Shown piece after piece: positions 24,718 to 33,914 of a stretch of 64,000 nucleotides of DNA. Position numbers and translations under genes: made by a program. The notes under the pieces are model-generated. The model was not told where the DNA came from. It saw nothing but the letters and a program-made list of their open reading frames with translations, and ran no database searches. Position 1 is the stretch's first letter. Every line of letters starts with the position of its first letter. The stretch is from Mycobacterium colombiense (GTDB taxonomy: Bacteria; Actinomycetota; Actinomycetes; Mycobacteriales; Mycobacteriaceae): contig NZ_QMEV01000015.1 of NCBI RefSeq assembly GCF_003284935.1, positions 27,778 through 91,777 on the forward strand, read 5' to 3'.

Positions 24718-25464
24718 GTGGGCCGGCACATCCATGTCATCGGCATCGGGGCCGGCGACCCCGGCTACGTGACCGTGCAGGCGATCGAGGCGCTCAACGA
24801 CACGCAGGTGTTCTTCGCGATGGACAAGGGCGAGCAGAAGAGCGATCTGGTGGCGCTGCGACGCGAGGTCTGCGAACGCTTCATCCGGGAGCCGGGTTAC
24901 CGCTTCGTCGAGCTGACCGACCCCACGCGCGCCGACGATCCCGACTACCGGGGTGCGGTCGCGGATTGGCACGCCGCCCGCGCGCAGATCTGGGCCGACG
25001 CCATCGCCGTCGAGCTGGGTCCGCACGGCGTCGGCGCGTTCTTGGCCTGGGGCGATCCGTCGCTCTACGACAGCACCTTGCGCATCCTCGACGCGGTCGC
25101 CGCGCGTGTCGACTTCACCTTCGACGTCATCCCCGGGATCACCGCGGTGCAGGCACTGACCGCCCGGCACCGCATCCCGCTCAACGAGGTCGGCGAACCC
25201 GTGCTGATCACCACGGGCAGGCAATTGCGCACCCACGGGCCGGCCGGGACATCGGCCGTCGTGATGCTCGACGCCGACTGCTCGTTTCGGCTCTGCCCGC
25301 CCGACACGCAGATCTGGTGGGGCGCCTACCTCGGTACCGACGACGAACTGCTCATCGCCGGCACCGTTGGCGAGGTGGGGCCCCGCATCGTTTCGCTGCG
25401 AGCCGACGCCCGCGCCCGGCACGGCTGGATCATGGACACCTATTTGCTGCGACCGGCACACTGA
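24718..25464 (+). CDS. cobF: precorrin-6A synthase (deacetylating) CobF
   Basis: A 248-residue SAM-dependent methyltransferase of the aerobic cobalamin pathway; it methylates C-1 of precorrin-5 with loss of the acetyl group. The SAM-binding N-terminus is HVIGIGAGDPGYVTVQA, and AFLAWGDPSLYDST and DVIPGITAVQALTARH are family segments. GTG 24718 is chosen because AGGAGG lies seven bases upstream and homology begins there; an ATG at 24661 only adds unrelated residues. From memory, Mtb lacks cobF while M. canettii retains it. It lies 4 bp before the Fpg-family gene. Confidence 0.92.
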   Translation: MGRHIHVIGIGAGDPGYVTVQAIEALNDTQVFFAMDKGEQKSDLVALRREVCERFIREPGYRFVELTDPTRADDPDYRGAVADWHAARAQIWADAIAVELGPHGVGAFLAWGDPSLYDSTLRILDAVAARVDFTFDVIPGITAVQALTARHRIPLNEVGEPVLITTGRQLRTHGPAGTSAVVMLDADCSFRLCPPDTQIWWGAYLGTDDELLIAGTVGEVGPRIVSLRADARARHGWIMDTYLLRPAH

Positions 25465-25468
25465 AACC

Positions 25469-26332
25469 GTGCCCGAACTACCCGAGATCGAAGCGCTGGT
25501 CGACCATCTGCGGCGCCACGCCGTCGGCCTGCCGATCGGCCGGGTCGACATCGCCGCCCTGTCCGTGCTCAAGACCTTCGACCCGCCGATCAGCGCGCTG
25601 CACGGCCAGTCCGTGACCGGGGCCGAGCGGTGGGGCAAGTACCTCGGGCTGCGCACCGACAACCTCTTGTTGATCGCGCATCTGTCGCGTGCGGGATGGT
25701 TGCGCTGGTCGGACAAGCTGGGCGCGGCGCCGCTGCGGCCCGGCAAGGGCCCGATCGCGCTGCGGGTGCACCTGGGCACGCCCGGTGAGGCGCCCGGTTT
25801 CGACCTCACCGAGGCCGGCACCCAGAAGCGGCTGGCGGTGTGGCTGGTCGACGACCCGGCTCAGGTCCCCGGAATCGCCTCGCTCGGCCCGGACGCGCTG
25901 GATCTGGACTCCGACGCGCTGGCCAACCTGTTGTCCGGAAACACCGGCCGGATCAAGACCGTCATCACCGACCAGAAGGTGATCGCCGGCATCGGCAATG
26001 CCTACAGCGACGAGATCCTGCACGTCGCGCGGATCTCGCCGTTCGCCACGGCCGGCAAGCTGTCCGATCAGCAGCTCGCCGCCCTGCACGACGCGATGGT
26101 CTCGGTGCTCACCGACGCGGCCGGCCGATCCGTCGGCCAGGGCGCGGCCACCCTGAAGGGCGAGAAGCGTTCCGGGCTGCGGGTGCATGCGCGGACCGGT
26201 CTACCCTGCCCGGTATGCGGGGACACCGTGCGTGAAGTCTCGTTCGCGGACAAGTCCTTTCAGTACTGCCCGACGTGTCAGACCGGCGGGAAGGTGCTGG
26301 CCGACCGGCGGATGTCGCGTTTGCTGAAGTAG
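25469..26332 (+). CDS. Fpg/Nei-family DNA glycosylase, full length
   Basis: A 287-residue formamidopyrimidine/endonuclease VIII-type glycosylase for oxidised bases. It starts (GTG) with MPELPEIE, giving the catalytic proline and glutamate right after the initiator. The helix-two-turn-helix segment is near DQKVIAGIGNAYSDEILH, and the C-terminal zinc finger has C247, C250, C267 and C270. Mtb Rv0944, the apparent counterpart, is as I recall only about 158 residues and lacks the N-terminal catalytic part, so this is the intact ancestral form. It follows cobF by 4 bp; the pair is probably co-transcribed although the functions are unrelated. Confidence 0.9.
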   Translation: MPELPEIEALVDHLRRHAVGLPIGRVDIAALSVLKTFDPPISALHGQSVTGAERWGKYLGLRTDNLLLIAHLSRAGWLRWSDKLGAAPLRPGKGPIALRVHLGTPGEAPGFDLTEAGTQKRLAVWLVDDPAQVPGIASLGPDALDLDSDALANLLSGNTGRIKTVITDQKVIAGIGNAYSDEILHVARISPFATAGKLSDQQLAALHDAMVSVLTDAAGRSVGQGAATLKGEKRSGLRVHARTGLPCPVCGDTVREVSFADKSFQYCPTCQTGGKVLADRRMSRLLK

Positions 26333-26373
26333 TCGCCGAGCCCGGACTTGACACCTGTCGATATGCTGCCCCG

Positions 26374-27123
26374 ATGACTCGCCAGAAGATCCTCATCACC
26401 GGCGCCAGCTCCGGCCTGGGCGCCGGCATGGCGCGCGCGTTCGCCGCCAAGGGCCGCGACCTCGCCCTGTGCGCGCGGCGCACCGACCGGCTCGATGAGC
26501 TGAAAGCCGAGCTGTCGCAGCAGTATCCGGGCATCAACATCGCCGTCGCCGCGCTCGACGTCAACGACCACGAGGCCGTCCCCAAGGTGTTCGCCGAACT
26601 CAGCGACGAACTCGGGGGCATCGACCGCATCGTCGTCAACGCCGGCATCGGCAAGGGCGCAAAGCTGGGGTCCGGCAAGCTGTGGGCCAACAAGGCCACC
26701 ATCGAGACCAATCTGGTCTCGGCGCTGGTGCAGATCGAGGCCGCGCTGGAGATGTTCAACAAGAACGGATCGGGGCACCTGGTGCTCATTTCGTCGGTGC
26801 TCGGCAACACCGGCGTCCCCGGTGTCAAGGCCGCGTACTGCGCGAGCAAGGCGGGGCTGACGTCTCTGGGTGAGTCGCTGCGCGCCGAGTACCCCAAGGG
26901 TCCAATCAGCGTCACCGTGATCGAGCCCGGTTACATCGAGTCGGAGATGACCGCCAAGTCGGGGAGCACAATGCTCATGGTGGACAACGAGACTGGCGTC
27001 AGGGCGCTGGTCGGTGCCATCGAGCGCGAACCCGGCCGGGCCGTGGTGCCGCGGTGGCCGTGGGCGCCGCTGGTGCAGTTGATGCGGGTGCTGCCGCCTG
27101 GGCTGACCAAGATGTTCGCCTGA
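26374..27123 (+). CDS. short-chain dehydrogenase/reductase (Rv0945-like)
   Basis: A 249-residue classical SDR. The cofactor loop TGASSGLG is at residues 9-16, NAGIG at 89-93 and the active site S140/S141, Y155, K159 (YCASK). ATG 26374 is preferred to an upstream in-frame start because homology begins at MTRQKILITG. It lies 41 bp after the glycosylase gene and ends 3 bp from the convergent pgi gene. Substrate unknown. Mtb Rv0945 is the likely orthologue. Confidence 0.88.
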   Translation: MTRQKILITGASSGLGAGMARAFAAKGRDLALCARRTDRLDELKAELSQQYPGINIAVAALDVNDHEAVPKVFAELSDELGGIDRIVVNAGIGKGAKLGSGKLWANKATIETNLVSALVQIEAALEMFNKNGSGHLVLISSVLGNTGVPGVKAAYCASKAGLTSLGESLRAEYPKGPISVTVIEPGYIESEMTAKSGSTMLMVDNETGVRALVGAIEREPGRAVVPRWPWAPLVQLMRVLPPGLTKMFA

Positions 27124-27126
27124 GAT

Positions 27127-28791
27127 TCAGCTGGTTCGCCCGCGTTCGCTGCGGTAGCGACGCACCAGGGCGTCGGTGGAGCTGTCCGACTGCGGGGCCG
27201 GCGAGCCGTCCGCGGTGATCACCGGAAGCAGGGCCTTGGCCTGGGTTTTACCCAGTTCCACGCCCCACTGGTCGAACGAGTCGATTCCCCAGATCACGCC
27301 CTCGGTGAAGACCTGGTGCTCATACAGCGCGATCAGCTGGCCCATGACCGACGGGGTGAGCCGGTCGGCCAGAATCGAGGTCGACGGCCGATTGCCGGGC
27401 ATCACCTTGTGCGGCACGATCTCGGCGGGCGTGCCCTCGGCGGCGATCTCCTCGGCGGTCTTGCCGAACGCCAACACCTGGGTCTGGGCGAAGAAGTTGC
27501 TCATCAACAGGTCGTGCATGCTGCCGTCGCCTTCGGCGGTGGGCAGGTCGTCGAGGGGTTGGCTGAACCCGATGAAGTCGGCGGGCACCAGCCGGGTGCC
27601 CTGATGCAGCAATTGGTAGAACGCGTGCTGCCCGTTGGTTCCCGGTTCGCCCCAGAAGATTTCACCGGTGTCCGTGGTGACCGGGCTGCCGTCCGCGCGG
27701 GTCGACTTGCCGTTGGATTCCATGGTCAGCTGTTGCAGATAGGCCGCAAAGCGCGCCAGGTCATTGGAATACGGCAGCACGGCGCGCGATTGCGCGCCCA
27801 TGAAGCTGGAGTACCACAGGCCGATAAGCCCAAGCAGCGCAGGCGCATTGGATTCCAGCGGTGCGGTCTTGAAATGCCGGTCCACGATGTGGAACCCGGA
27901 TAGGAAGTCCGCAAAGGCTTCTCGGCCGATGACGGCCATCACCGACAGGCCGATCGCCGAGTCCACCGAGTAGCGGCCGCCAACCCAATCCCAGAACCCG
28001 AACATGTTGTCGGTGTTGATGCCGAAGTCGTCGACGAGGCGCTTGTTGGTGGAGACGGCGACGAAGTGCTGCGACACCGCGGCGTCGCCGAGGGCGTCGG
28101 TGATCCAGCGGCGGGCGGCCGTGGCGTTCGTCAGGGTTTCCAGCGTCGAGAACGTTTTCGACGCTACGATGAAAAGCGTTGTGGCGGGGTCCAAATCGGC
28201 CAGGGTGGCGATCAGGTCAGCCGGGTCGACATTGGAGACGAAGCGCGCCGAGATCCCCGCGTCCGCATAGTGGCGCAGCGCCTGGTAGACCATCACCGGG
28301 CCGAGGTCCGATCCGCCGATGCCGATGTTGACGACCGTGCTGATCCGTTTGCCGGTGGCTCCCGTCCATTCACCGCTGCGCAACCGGTCGGTGAATTCAC
28401 CCATGGCGTCGAGCACCGAGTGCACCTCCGCGACGACGTTCTGGCCGTCGACGATCAGTTCGGCGTCCCGGGGCAGCCGCAGAGCGGTGTGCAGGACCGC
28501 ACGATCCTCGGAGGTGTTGATGTGCACCCCGGCGAACATCTGGTCGCGCCGCTCTTCGAGATGGGCCGTGCGAGCCAGATCGACCAAGAGCCGCAGTGTT
28601 TCTCGCGTGATGCGGTGCTTGCTGTAGTCGATGTAGAGGTCGCCGACGGAGAGGACCAGCTCGCGGCCGCGGTCGGGATCGTCGTCGAAGAACTGGCGCA
28701 GATGGGTCCCGCCGATCTGTTCGTGATGCCTGCGCAGGGCGTCCCATGCCGGGGTGGCGGTGATGTCGGGGAGGGTGTGCACGGAGGTCAT
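27127..28791 (-). CDS. pgi: glucose-6-phosphate isomerase
   Basis: The 554-residue cytosolic isomerase interconverts glucose-6-phosphate and fructose-6-phosphate. Family segments are unmistakable: [32 protein letters not shown], the region [20 protein letters not shown] (split in two halves here) and [16 protein letters not shown] with the catalytic Glu/His. Length is typical. It is convergent with the SDR gene (3 bp gap) with no clear hairpin between them. Downstream polyol use would feed this step through fructose-6-phosphate. Confidence 0.98.
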   Translation of the reverse strand: MTSVHTLPDITATPAWDALRRHHEQIGGTHLRQFFDDDPDRGRELVLSVGDLYIDYSKHRITRETLRLLVDLARTAHLEERRDQMFAGVHINTSEDRAVLHTALRLPRDAELIVDGQNVVAEVHSVLDAMGEFTDRLRSGEWTGATGKRISTVVNIGIGGSDLGPVMVYQALRHYADAGISARFVSNVDPADLIATLADLDPATTLFIVASKTFSTLETLTNATAARRWITDALGDAAVSQHFVAVSTNKRLVDDFGINTDNMFGFWDWVGGRYSVDSAIGLSVMAVIGREAFADFLSGFHIVDRHFKTAPLESNAPALLGLIGLWYSSFMGAQSRAVLPYSNDLARFAAYLQQLTMESNGKSTRADGSPVTTDTGEIFWGEPGTNGQHAFYQLLHQGTRLVPADFIGFSQPLDDLPTAEGDGSMHDLLMSNFFAQTQVLAFGKTAEEIAAEGTPAEIVPHKVMPGNRPSTSILADRLTPSVMGQLIALYEHQVFTEGVIWGIDSFDQWGVELGKTQAKALLPVITADGSPAPQSDSSTDALVRRYRSERGRTS

Positions 28792-28869
28792 GCTTCGACC
28801 CTATGGGCTGTGACGTGACGGAGCCAGGTATAGCGGCGCGCTCTGCGCCGGACCGATACGCCGTCGCGG

Positions 28870-29190
28870 TCAGTGACCGAGCCGGCCCCTGCCCAAGCGC
28901 AGCAGCAGTATCGCCAGGTCCTTGCCCTCGGGGCCGAGTTCGCTGTAGCGCTCGATCACCTTCATCTCGCGGCTGTGGACCAGTCGGGTGCCACCCGAGG
29001 CCATCCGGGCCTTGCCGATCGCCTGGGACACTTGGGTGCGCCGCTGCACAGCGGCCAGAATCGCGGCGTCGAGCCGGTCGATCTCGTGACGCAACTCGTC
29101 TATGTCGGTGGGCACTTCAGTCGCCACCGTCTCGATGTTCATCTCCGCTGACTCCGCGTCTTCGTCGTGATGTGGGGGTTCTGGTCTCAT
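28870..29190 (-). CDS. intracellular chorismate mutase (AroQ-delta type)
   Basis: A 106-residue all-helical chorismate mutase that converts chorismate to prephenate for Phe/Tyr synthesis. The sequence IDELRHEIDRLDAAILAAVQ gives the first helix, and KARMASGGTRLVHSREMKVI carries active-site residues. The C-terminal RLGRGRLGH matches Mtb Rv0948c, where it takes part in activation by DAHP synthase AroG; low activity alone and activation in the complex would be expected. ATG 29190 (MRPEPPHH) matches that protein; in-frame codons upstream are not homologous. Confidence 0.93.
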   Translation of the reverse strand: MRPEPPHHDEDAESAEMNIETVATEVPTDIDELRHEIDRLDAAILAAVQRRTQVSQAIGKARMASGGTRLVHSREMKVIERYSELGPEGKDLAILLLRLGRGRLGH

Positions 29191-29582
29191 GCAGTATCGG
29201 GCCTCACAAAAGACGAGCCCCGAGTGCCGGAAGCGGACCACGGGGCTCTGCGGAAGCAGTTAGACCACGGGCGCCGCGAACTGGTACCCGTAGGGAAATC
29301 GGCGGCGCCACTCCTGGGCCGAGGAGCGTCGCCGACACTGCACGTTGAGCACGGATCGAGTGTGCCACTAAAAACTGTGAACGCGCAAAAAATCCCGCTT
29401 AAGCTGCGCTTTTTGGACTCGGGTGCAATTGCCGGGCCGGCCGGATTCAGGTTCGGAAACCACGTCCCGACACGCCGGATTTCCGGTAGCGTCCGTGACG
29501 CCGTCGCGGCCCGCCGGGCCACTAGCCTGGTCTGATGCCGGGGCGCTGAAGCGTCAGTGGGCGGCGGTAAGTTTGGACTGAC
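29191..29582. other. 392-bp divergent intergenic region with a hairpin
   Basis: This lies between chorismate mutase (minus) and uvrD1 (plus) and should contain both promoters. GAGCCCCG (29215-29222) pairs with CGGGGCTC (29241-29248) around an 18-base loop, just upstream of the mutase start. An A/T-rich patch near 29385-29415 (six A residues, then CTTAAG, then five T residues) stands out from the G+C-rich background. I see no tRNA and no convincing small gene. Confidence 0.5.
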
Positions 29583-31934
29583 ATGAGTGTGCACGTAACA
29601 GATGCCAAGCCGGCCTCCGAAGCAGAGCAACTGCTCGAGGGTCTCAATCCGCAACAGCGCCAAGCGGTGGTGCATGAGGGTTCGCCACTGCTGATCGTCG
29701 CGGGCGCGGGTTCGGGAAAGACCGCGGTGCTGACCCGCCGCATCGCCTACCTGATCGCCGAACGCGGGGTCGGCGTCGGGCAGGTGCTGGCCATCACCTT
29801 CACCAACAAGGCCGCCGCGGAGATGCGCGAACGGGTGGTGCGGCTGGTGGGCAACCGGGCCCGGGCCATGTGGGTGTCCACTTTCCACTCCACCTGCGTG
29901 CGCATCCTGCGCAACCAGGCATCCCTGATCGAGGGCCTCAACTCCAACTTCTCGATCTACGACGCCGACGACTCGCGGCGTCTGCTGCAGATGATCGGGC
30001 GCGACATGGGGCTCGACATCAAGCGCTACTCGCCGCGGCTGTTGGCCAACGCCATCTCCAACCTGAAGAACGAGCTGATCGACCCCGCCGGGGCGGTCGC
30101 CAACCTGACCGACGATTCCGACGAGTTGTCCCGCACGGTGGCCAGCGTCTACGGCGAATACCAGCGGCGGCTGCGGGCGGCCAACGCGCTGGACTTCGAC
30201 GACCTGATCGGGGAGACCGTGGCGGTGCTGCGGGCCTTCCCGCAGATCGCCCAGCACTACCGGCGGCGGTTCCGCCACGTCCTGGTCGACGAGTACCAGG
30301 ACACCAATCACGCGCAGTACGTGTTGGTGCGCGAACTGGCAGGGCGCGGCGGTGCGGCGGCGCCCGACAGCGACGAGGTCTCCGATGAGGTGCCGCCGGC
30401 GGAGCTGTGCGTGGTCGGCGACGCCGACCAGTCGATCTACGCGTTCCGTGGCGCCACCATCCGCAACATCGAGGACTTCGAACGCGACTACCCGGACGCG
30501 ACAACCATTCTGCTGGAACAGAATTACCGGTCGACGCAAAACATCCTGTCGGCGGCGAACTCGGTGATCGCCCGCAATTCCGGGCGCCGGGACAAGCGGC
30601 TGTGGACCGCCGAGGGCGCCGGCGAGCTGATCGTGGGTTATGTCGCCGACAACGAGCACGACGAGGCCCGATTCGTCGCTGAGGAGATCGACGCGCTCGC
30701 CGAGAAGGGCGAGATCACCTACAACGACGTCGCCATCTTCTACCGCACCAACAACTCGTCGCGATCGTTCGAAGAGGTGTTCATCCGGGCCGGGATCCCC
30801 TACAAAGTCGTTGGGGGAGTCCGTTTTTACGAGCGCAAGGAGATCCGCGACATCGTCGCCTATCTGCGGGTGCTGGACAACCCCGGCGACGCGGTCAGCA
30901 TGCGGCGCATCCTCAACACCCCGCGCCGGGGCATCGGCGATCGCGCCGAGGCGTGCGTGGCGGTGTATGCGGAGAACACCGGCGCCAGTTTCGCCGACGC
31001 GCTGGTCGCCGCCGCCGAAGGCAAAGTGCCGATGCTGAATTCGCGCGCGGAGAAGGCGATCGCCGGCTTCGTCGAGCTGCTGGACGAGCTGCGCGGCCGC
31101 CTCGACGACGACCTCGGCGATCTGGTCGAGTCGGTGCTCGAACGCACCGGATATCGCCGGGAACTGGAATCCTCCACCGATCCCCAAGAACTGGCGCGGT
31201 TGGACAACCTCAACGAACTCGTCAGCGTGGCACACGAATTCAGCACCGACCGGGCCAATGCCGCGGCACTGGGCGAGTCCTTGCAGACACCCGAAGACGA
31301 GGACGTACCGGATACCGGCGTGCTGGCGGAATTCCTGGAGCGGGTCTCGCTGGTCTCCGACAGCGACGAGATCCCCGAGGACGGCGCCGGCATGGTCACG
31401 CTGATGACGCTGCACACGGCCAAGGGCCTCGAATTCCCGGTGGTGTTCGTCACCGGCTGGGAGGACGGAATGTTCCCCCACATGCGGTCTTTGGACGACC
31501 CAGTCGAACTCTCCGAGGAGCGGCGGCTGGCCTACGTCGGGATCACCCGCGCCCGCCAGCGGCTCTATGTGAGCAGGGCCATCGTCCGGTCGTCCTGGGG
31601 ACAGCCCATGCTCAACCCGGAATCGCGCTTCCTGCAAGAGATTCCGCAGGAACTGATCGAATGGCGGCGCACCGCACCCGCCCCGTCGTTCAGCGCGCCG
31701 GTGAGCGGCGCCGGCCGGTTCGGCACCCCACGGGCGGCCCCGACCCGTTCGGGGATGAGCAAGCGACCCCTACTGGTGCTCGAGCCCGGCGATCGGGTGA
31801 CGCACGACAAGTACGGGCTGGGCCGCGTCGAGGAAGTGTCCGGCGTGGGCGAATCGGCCATGTCGCTCATCGACTTCGGCAGCTCGGGACGGGTGAAGCT
31901 GATGCACAACCACGCCCCGATCAGCAAGCTCTAG
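29583..31934 (+). CDS. uvrD1: ATP-dependent DNA helicase UvrD1 (superfamily 1)
   Basis: A 783-residue SF1A helicase with 3'-5' polarity used in nucleotide excision repair. Walker A GAGSGKT is at residues 41-47; ITFTNKAA (motif Ia), DEYQDT (motif II), DADQSIYAFRGA (III), QNYRST (IV), TLHTAKGLEFPVVF (V) and VGITRARQ (VI) follow in order. The C-terminus ends in a small beta domain (DRVTHDKYGLGRVEEVSGVGE...), as in Mtb UvrD1 (Rv0949), which binds Ku. Ku is encoded in the same window, so both partners are at hand. It ends 9 bp from the convergent membrane-protein gene. Confidence 0.97.
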   Translation: MSVHVTDAKPASEAEQLLEGLNPQQRQAVVHEGSPLLIVAGAGSGKTAVLTRRIAYLIAERGVGVGQVLAITFTNKAAAEMRERVVRLVGNRARAMWVSTFHSTCVRILRNQASLIEGLNSNFSIYDADDSRRLLQMIGRDMGLDIKRYSPRLLANAISNLKNELIDPAGAVANLTDDSDELSRTVASVYGEYQRRLRAANALDFDDLIGETVAVLRAFPQIAQHYRRRFRHVLVDEYQDTNHAQYVLVRELAGRGGAAAPDSDEVSDEVPPAELCVVGDADQSIYAFRGATIRNIEDFERDYPDATTILLEQNYRSTQNILSAANSVIARNSGRRDKRLWTAEGAGELIVGYVADNEHDEARFVAEEIDALAEKGEITYNDVAIFYRTNNSSRSFEEVFIRAGIPYKVVGGVRFYERKEIRDIVAYLRVLDNPGDAVSMRRILNTPRRGIGDRAEACVAVYAENTGASFADALVAAAEGKVPMLNSRAEKAIAGFVELLDELRGRLDDDLGDLVESVLERTGYRRELESSTDPQELARLDNLNELVSVAHEFSTDRANAAALGESLQTPEDEDVPDTGVLAEFLERVSLVSDSDEIPEDGAGMVTLMTLHTAKGLEFPVVFVTGWEDGMFPHMRSLDDPVELSEERRLAYVGITRARQRLYVSRAIVRSSWGQPMLNPESRFLQEIPQELIEWRRTAPAPSFSAPVSGAGRFGTPRAAPTRSGMSKRPLLVLEPGDRVTHDKYGLGRVEEVSGVGESAMSLIDFGSSGRVKLMHNHAPISKL

Positions 31935-31943
31935 CCGCGACGG

Positions 31944-32534
31944 TCAGGCGTCCAGCCAGCGTTTGGTTTGCGGCAGCAGCACCAGCACGACCGTCGCGAT
32001 CGGCAACAGGGGCAGCAGGTGCACCACCCATGCGACCCGCGCCCCGGCGATGAACACGCCGACGTAGGTGAGGACGGCCACCAGCGCGCCGGCCATCAGG
32101 AGGTAGCGGCTGAAGGGCCGGCGCTGCAGCAGCATGATCACGCCCGAGACCGTGGTGCCGGCGAAGACCAGGGCCAGGAACGCGACCGCGATGCAGAACA
32201 GGCGGTCGGTCCGCCACCAGCCGGCGATCAGGTCGGTGGCCACCACCGACGTCGCCCAGCCGCTGACGATGCTCACCGCGCACGCGGCGACGGCGGTCCG
32301 GTCGGTGGGTTCGAGGGCCGGCACCCCGGCGTAACCCGCGCGGCCCGCGCCGGCACCGACCCGGTAGGGCGGGGGCTGCGGGGCGAAATGGGTGGTGGGG
32401 CTGTCCGGCGTGGTGGGGATGGGCCCGGTCGGCGCACGTCGGATGATCCGTGTCCGTGAGTCGGAGGGCAGCTCGTGCTCCGGTGTGGGCTCGGGCGGAC
32501 GCGGACCGGAAGATTCTTCGTTCGGCGCGGTCAC
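31944..32534 (-). CDS. conserved membrane protein with proline-rich N-terminus, unknown function
   Basis: A 196-residue protein. The first about 80 residues are Pro/Ser/Thr-rich and soluble; then about four hydrophobic segments follow (AVAACAVSIVSGWATSVVA, LFCIAVAFLALVFAGTTVSG, YLLMAGALVAVLTYVGVFIAG, VVHLLPLLPIATVVLVLL). GTG 32534 (VTAPNEESSG) sits one base from the M23 peptidase stop, so the two are probably co-transcribed and this may be an envelope protein working with the peptidase. I do not recognise a named family. A longer in-frame start inside the peptidase gene exists but is less likely. Confidence 0.7.
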   Translation of the reverse strand: MTAPNEESSGPRPPEPTPEHELPSDSRTRIIRRAPTGPIPTTPDSPTTHFAPQPPPYRVGAGAGRAGYAGVPALEPTDRTAVAACAVSIVSGWATSVVATDLIAGWWRTDRLFCIAVAFLALVFAGTTVSGVIMLLQRRPFSRYLLMAGALVAVLTYVGVFIAGARVAWVVHLLPLLPIATVVLVLLPQTKRWLDA

Positions 32535-32535
32535 C

Positions 32536-33666
32536 TCATCCAGCGTAGTTGCCGACGCTGAGACCACGCTTAGCAAGCCACGGCACCGGGTCGATCCGCT
32601 CGGTGCCACCCTGCAGGACCTCGAAGTGCAGGTGGGGGCCGGTGGAATTGCCGCGATTACCCATGGTGGCGATCTGGTCGCCGGCCATCACCCGCTCACC
32701 GACGCTGACCAGCGCGGTGTTGATGTGGCCGTAAAGGGTGACCGTGCCGTCGGCGTGGCGCAGCTTGACCAGCATGCCGTAGCCGCCGGCCGGGCCGGCG
32801 TCGATGACGACGCCGTCGGACACCGCATAGATCGGTGTCCCGATCGAGTTGGCCAGGTCGATGCCGGCGTGCAGCACGCCCCAGCGGTAGCCGAAGTTGG
32901 AGGTGAAGATGCCCTTCGTCGGCATCACGTAGAGCGGTTGCGACAGCCGTGCCTCGCGCTGAGCGCGGTCGTTGGCGAAGGCGACGCCCTTGGCCAGCTC
33001 CTGGTTGTGCAGCGCGGCGGTCGCCGCGGGCTCCGCCGCGATCACCTGGGGGCCGCGGACCGTATTGCTGCCGCCCGCGCTTCCGGTGAGTGCGGATGCG
33101 TTCGCGGTCAGCACCGCGTCGGTCTTGGGGGTGTCGGCGTGGCTGGTCGCGGTGTGCGCGGCCGCCGCGGCGGCGCCGGCGGCCATCGCCGAGATCAGCA
33201 GGCGGCCCCGGGCCGCACTGGTCGGTTGCTTGCGGTGCTGCCCGCCGCGGCGTGCGAGGCCGACGACGTCGGTGCCGTGCGGGCGATCGGGGCGCCGCTC
33301 GGTCCGCGGCTCGATGACCACCCGCGGCAGCACCTCGGTGACGGGAGCGGCCAGCCAGACCGGGCGCAGATCGTCGGCGTCGTGCAGGTCGTCGAGCTCG
33401 GGCGCCAGCAGCACCTGGGCTTCGTTGTCGAACGTCGAGTCGTTGCTGAAGTCCAAGTCGCGGAGATCGCCGGCGTCCTCGTTGAACTCGAAGTCGTCGA
33501 AGTCGAAACCGTCGAGCGGGAGGATTTCGGTGACTTCGGTGCGGTGCGGTGCGTCGGCCCACCGGGCGCCTGCCGCGCGACCTACCCGCACAACGCCTTC
33601 AGTTACGGCAGAAGACCGGGCAAAACGGTGTTGGGGCAACCTGAAATGTCCTCGTATCGTGACCAT
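32536..33666 (-). CDS. M23-family (LytM) metallopeptidase, membrane anchored
   Basis: A 376-residue putative peptidoglycan endopeptidase, Rv0950c-like. The N-terminal about 145 residues are acidic ([20 protein letters not shown]), followed by a hydrophobic anchor [20 protein letters not shown], a linker, and the C-terminal LytM domain with the zinc motifs HAGIDLAN (HxxxD) and HLHFE (HxH). Both are complete, so it should be catalytically active against cell-wall cross-links. Mtb Rv0950c is shorter (about 332), so a later start is possible. It is divergent from sucC across a 248-bp spacer containing a Crp-like site. Confidence 0.88.
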   Translation of the reverse strand: MVTIRGHFRLPQHRFARSSAVTEGVVRVGRAAGARWADAPHRTEVTEILPLDGFDFDDFEFNEDAGDLRDLDFSNDSTFDNEAQVLLAPELDDLHDADDLRPVWLAAPVTEVLPRVVIEPRTERRPDRPHGTDVVGLARRGGQHRKQPTSAARGRLLISAMAAGAAAAAAHTATSHADTPKTDAVLTANASALTGSAGGSNTVRGPQVIAAEPAATAALHNQELAKGVAFANDRAQREARLSQPLYVMPTKGIFTSNFGYRWGVLHAGIDLANSIGTPIYAVSDGVVIDAGPAGGYGMLVKLRHADGTVTLYGHINTALVSVGERVMAGDQIATMGNRGNSTGPHLHFEVLQGGTERIDPVPWLAKRGLSVGNYAG

Positions 33667-33741
33667 ACCGTTATCTGGACCCTAGGAAGGTATCCGCTAA
33701 CGCGCGGGACTGGCAACCTCGTTGCACAATCCGGGCGGAAT

Positions 33742-33757
33742 TGTGATTTGGATCACG
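33742..33757. promoter_or_regulatory. Crp-type binding site between the M23 peptidase gene and sucC
   Basis: TGTGATTTGGATCACG matches the mycobacterial Crp (Rv3676-type) consensus TGTGAN6TCACA except for the last base. It lies 76 bp upstream of the peptidase start and 158 bp upstream of sucC, so it could serve either gene. Binding is inferred. Confidence 0.55.
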
Positions 33758-33914
33758 CGGACGGTCAACCCACAGCCCGTGAGCTGTGCCACATCGGCGG
33801 ACGCGGCGGTCAAAGGCATTTGGGGGATGGATACAGTTCGTCCGTGCGAGTTGCCGAGTGCGGCACCGCCCACCAAGAGGCCTAGTAGTTGAGTCGAGCG
33901 AAGACAGAGAGTCC

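Noticed and set aside
29191..29582. Possible tRNA in the 392-bp spacer
   Set aside because: No GTTCGA-type T-loop and no acceptor stem could be found; the hairpins seen do not fold into a cloverleaf.
29187..31637. 816-codon minus-strand open frame over uvrD1
   Set aside because: Antisense to a fully conserved helicase; the composition is typical of complementary-strand artefacts.
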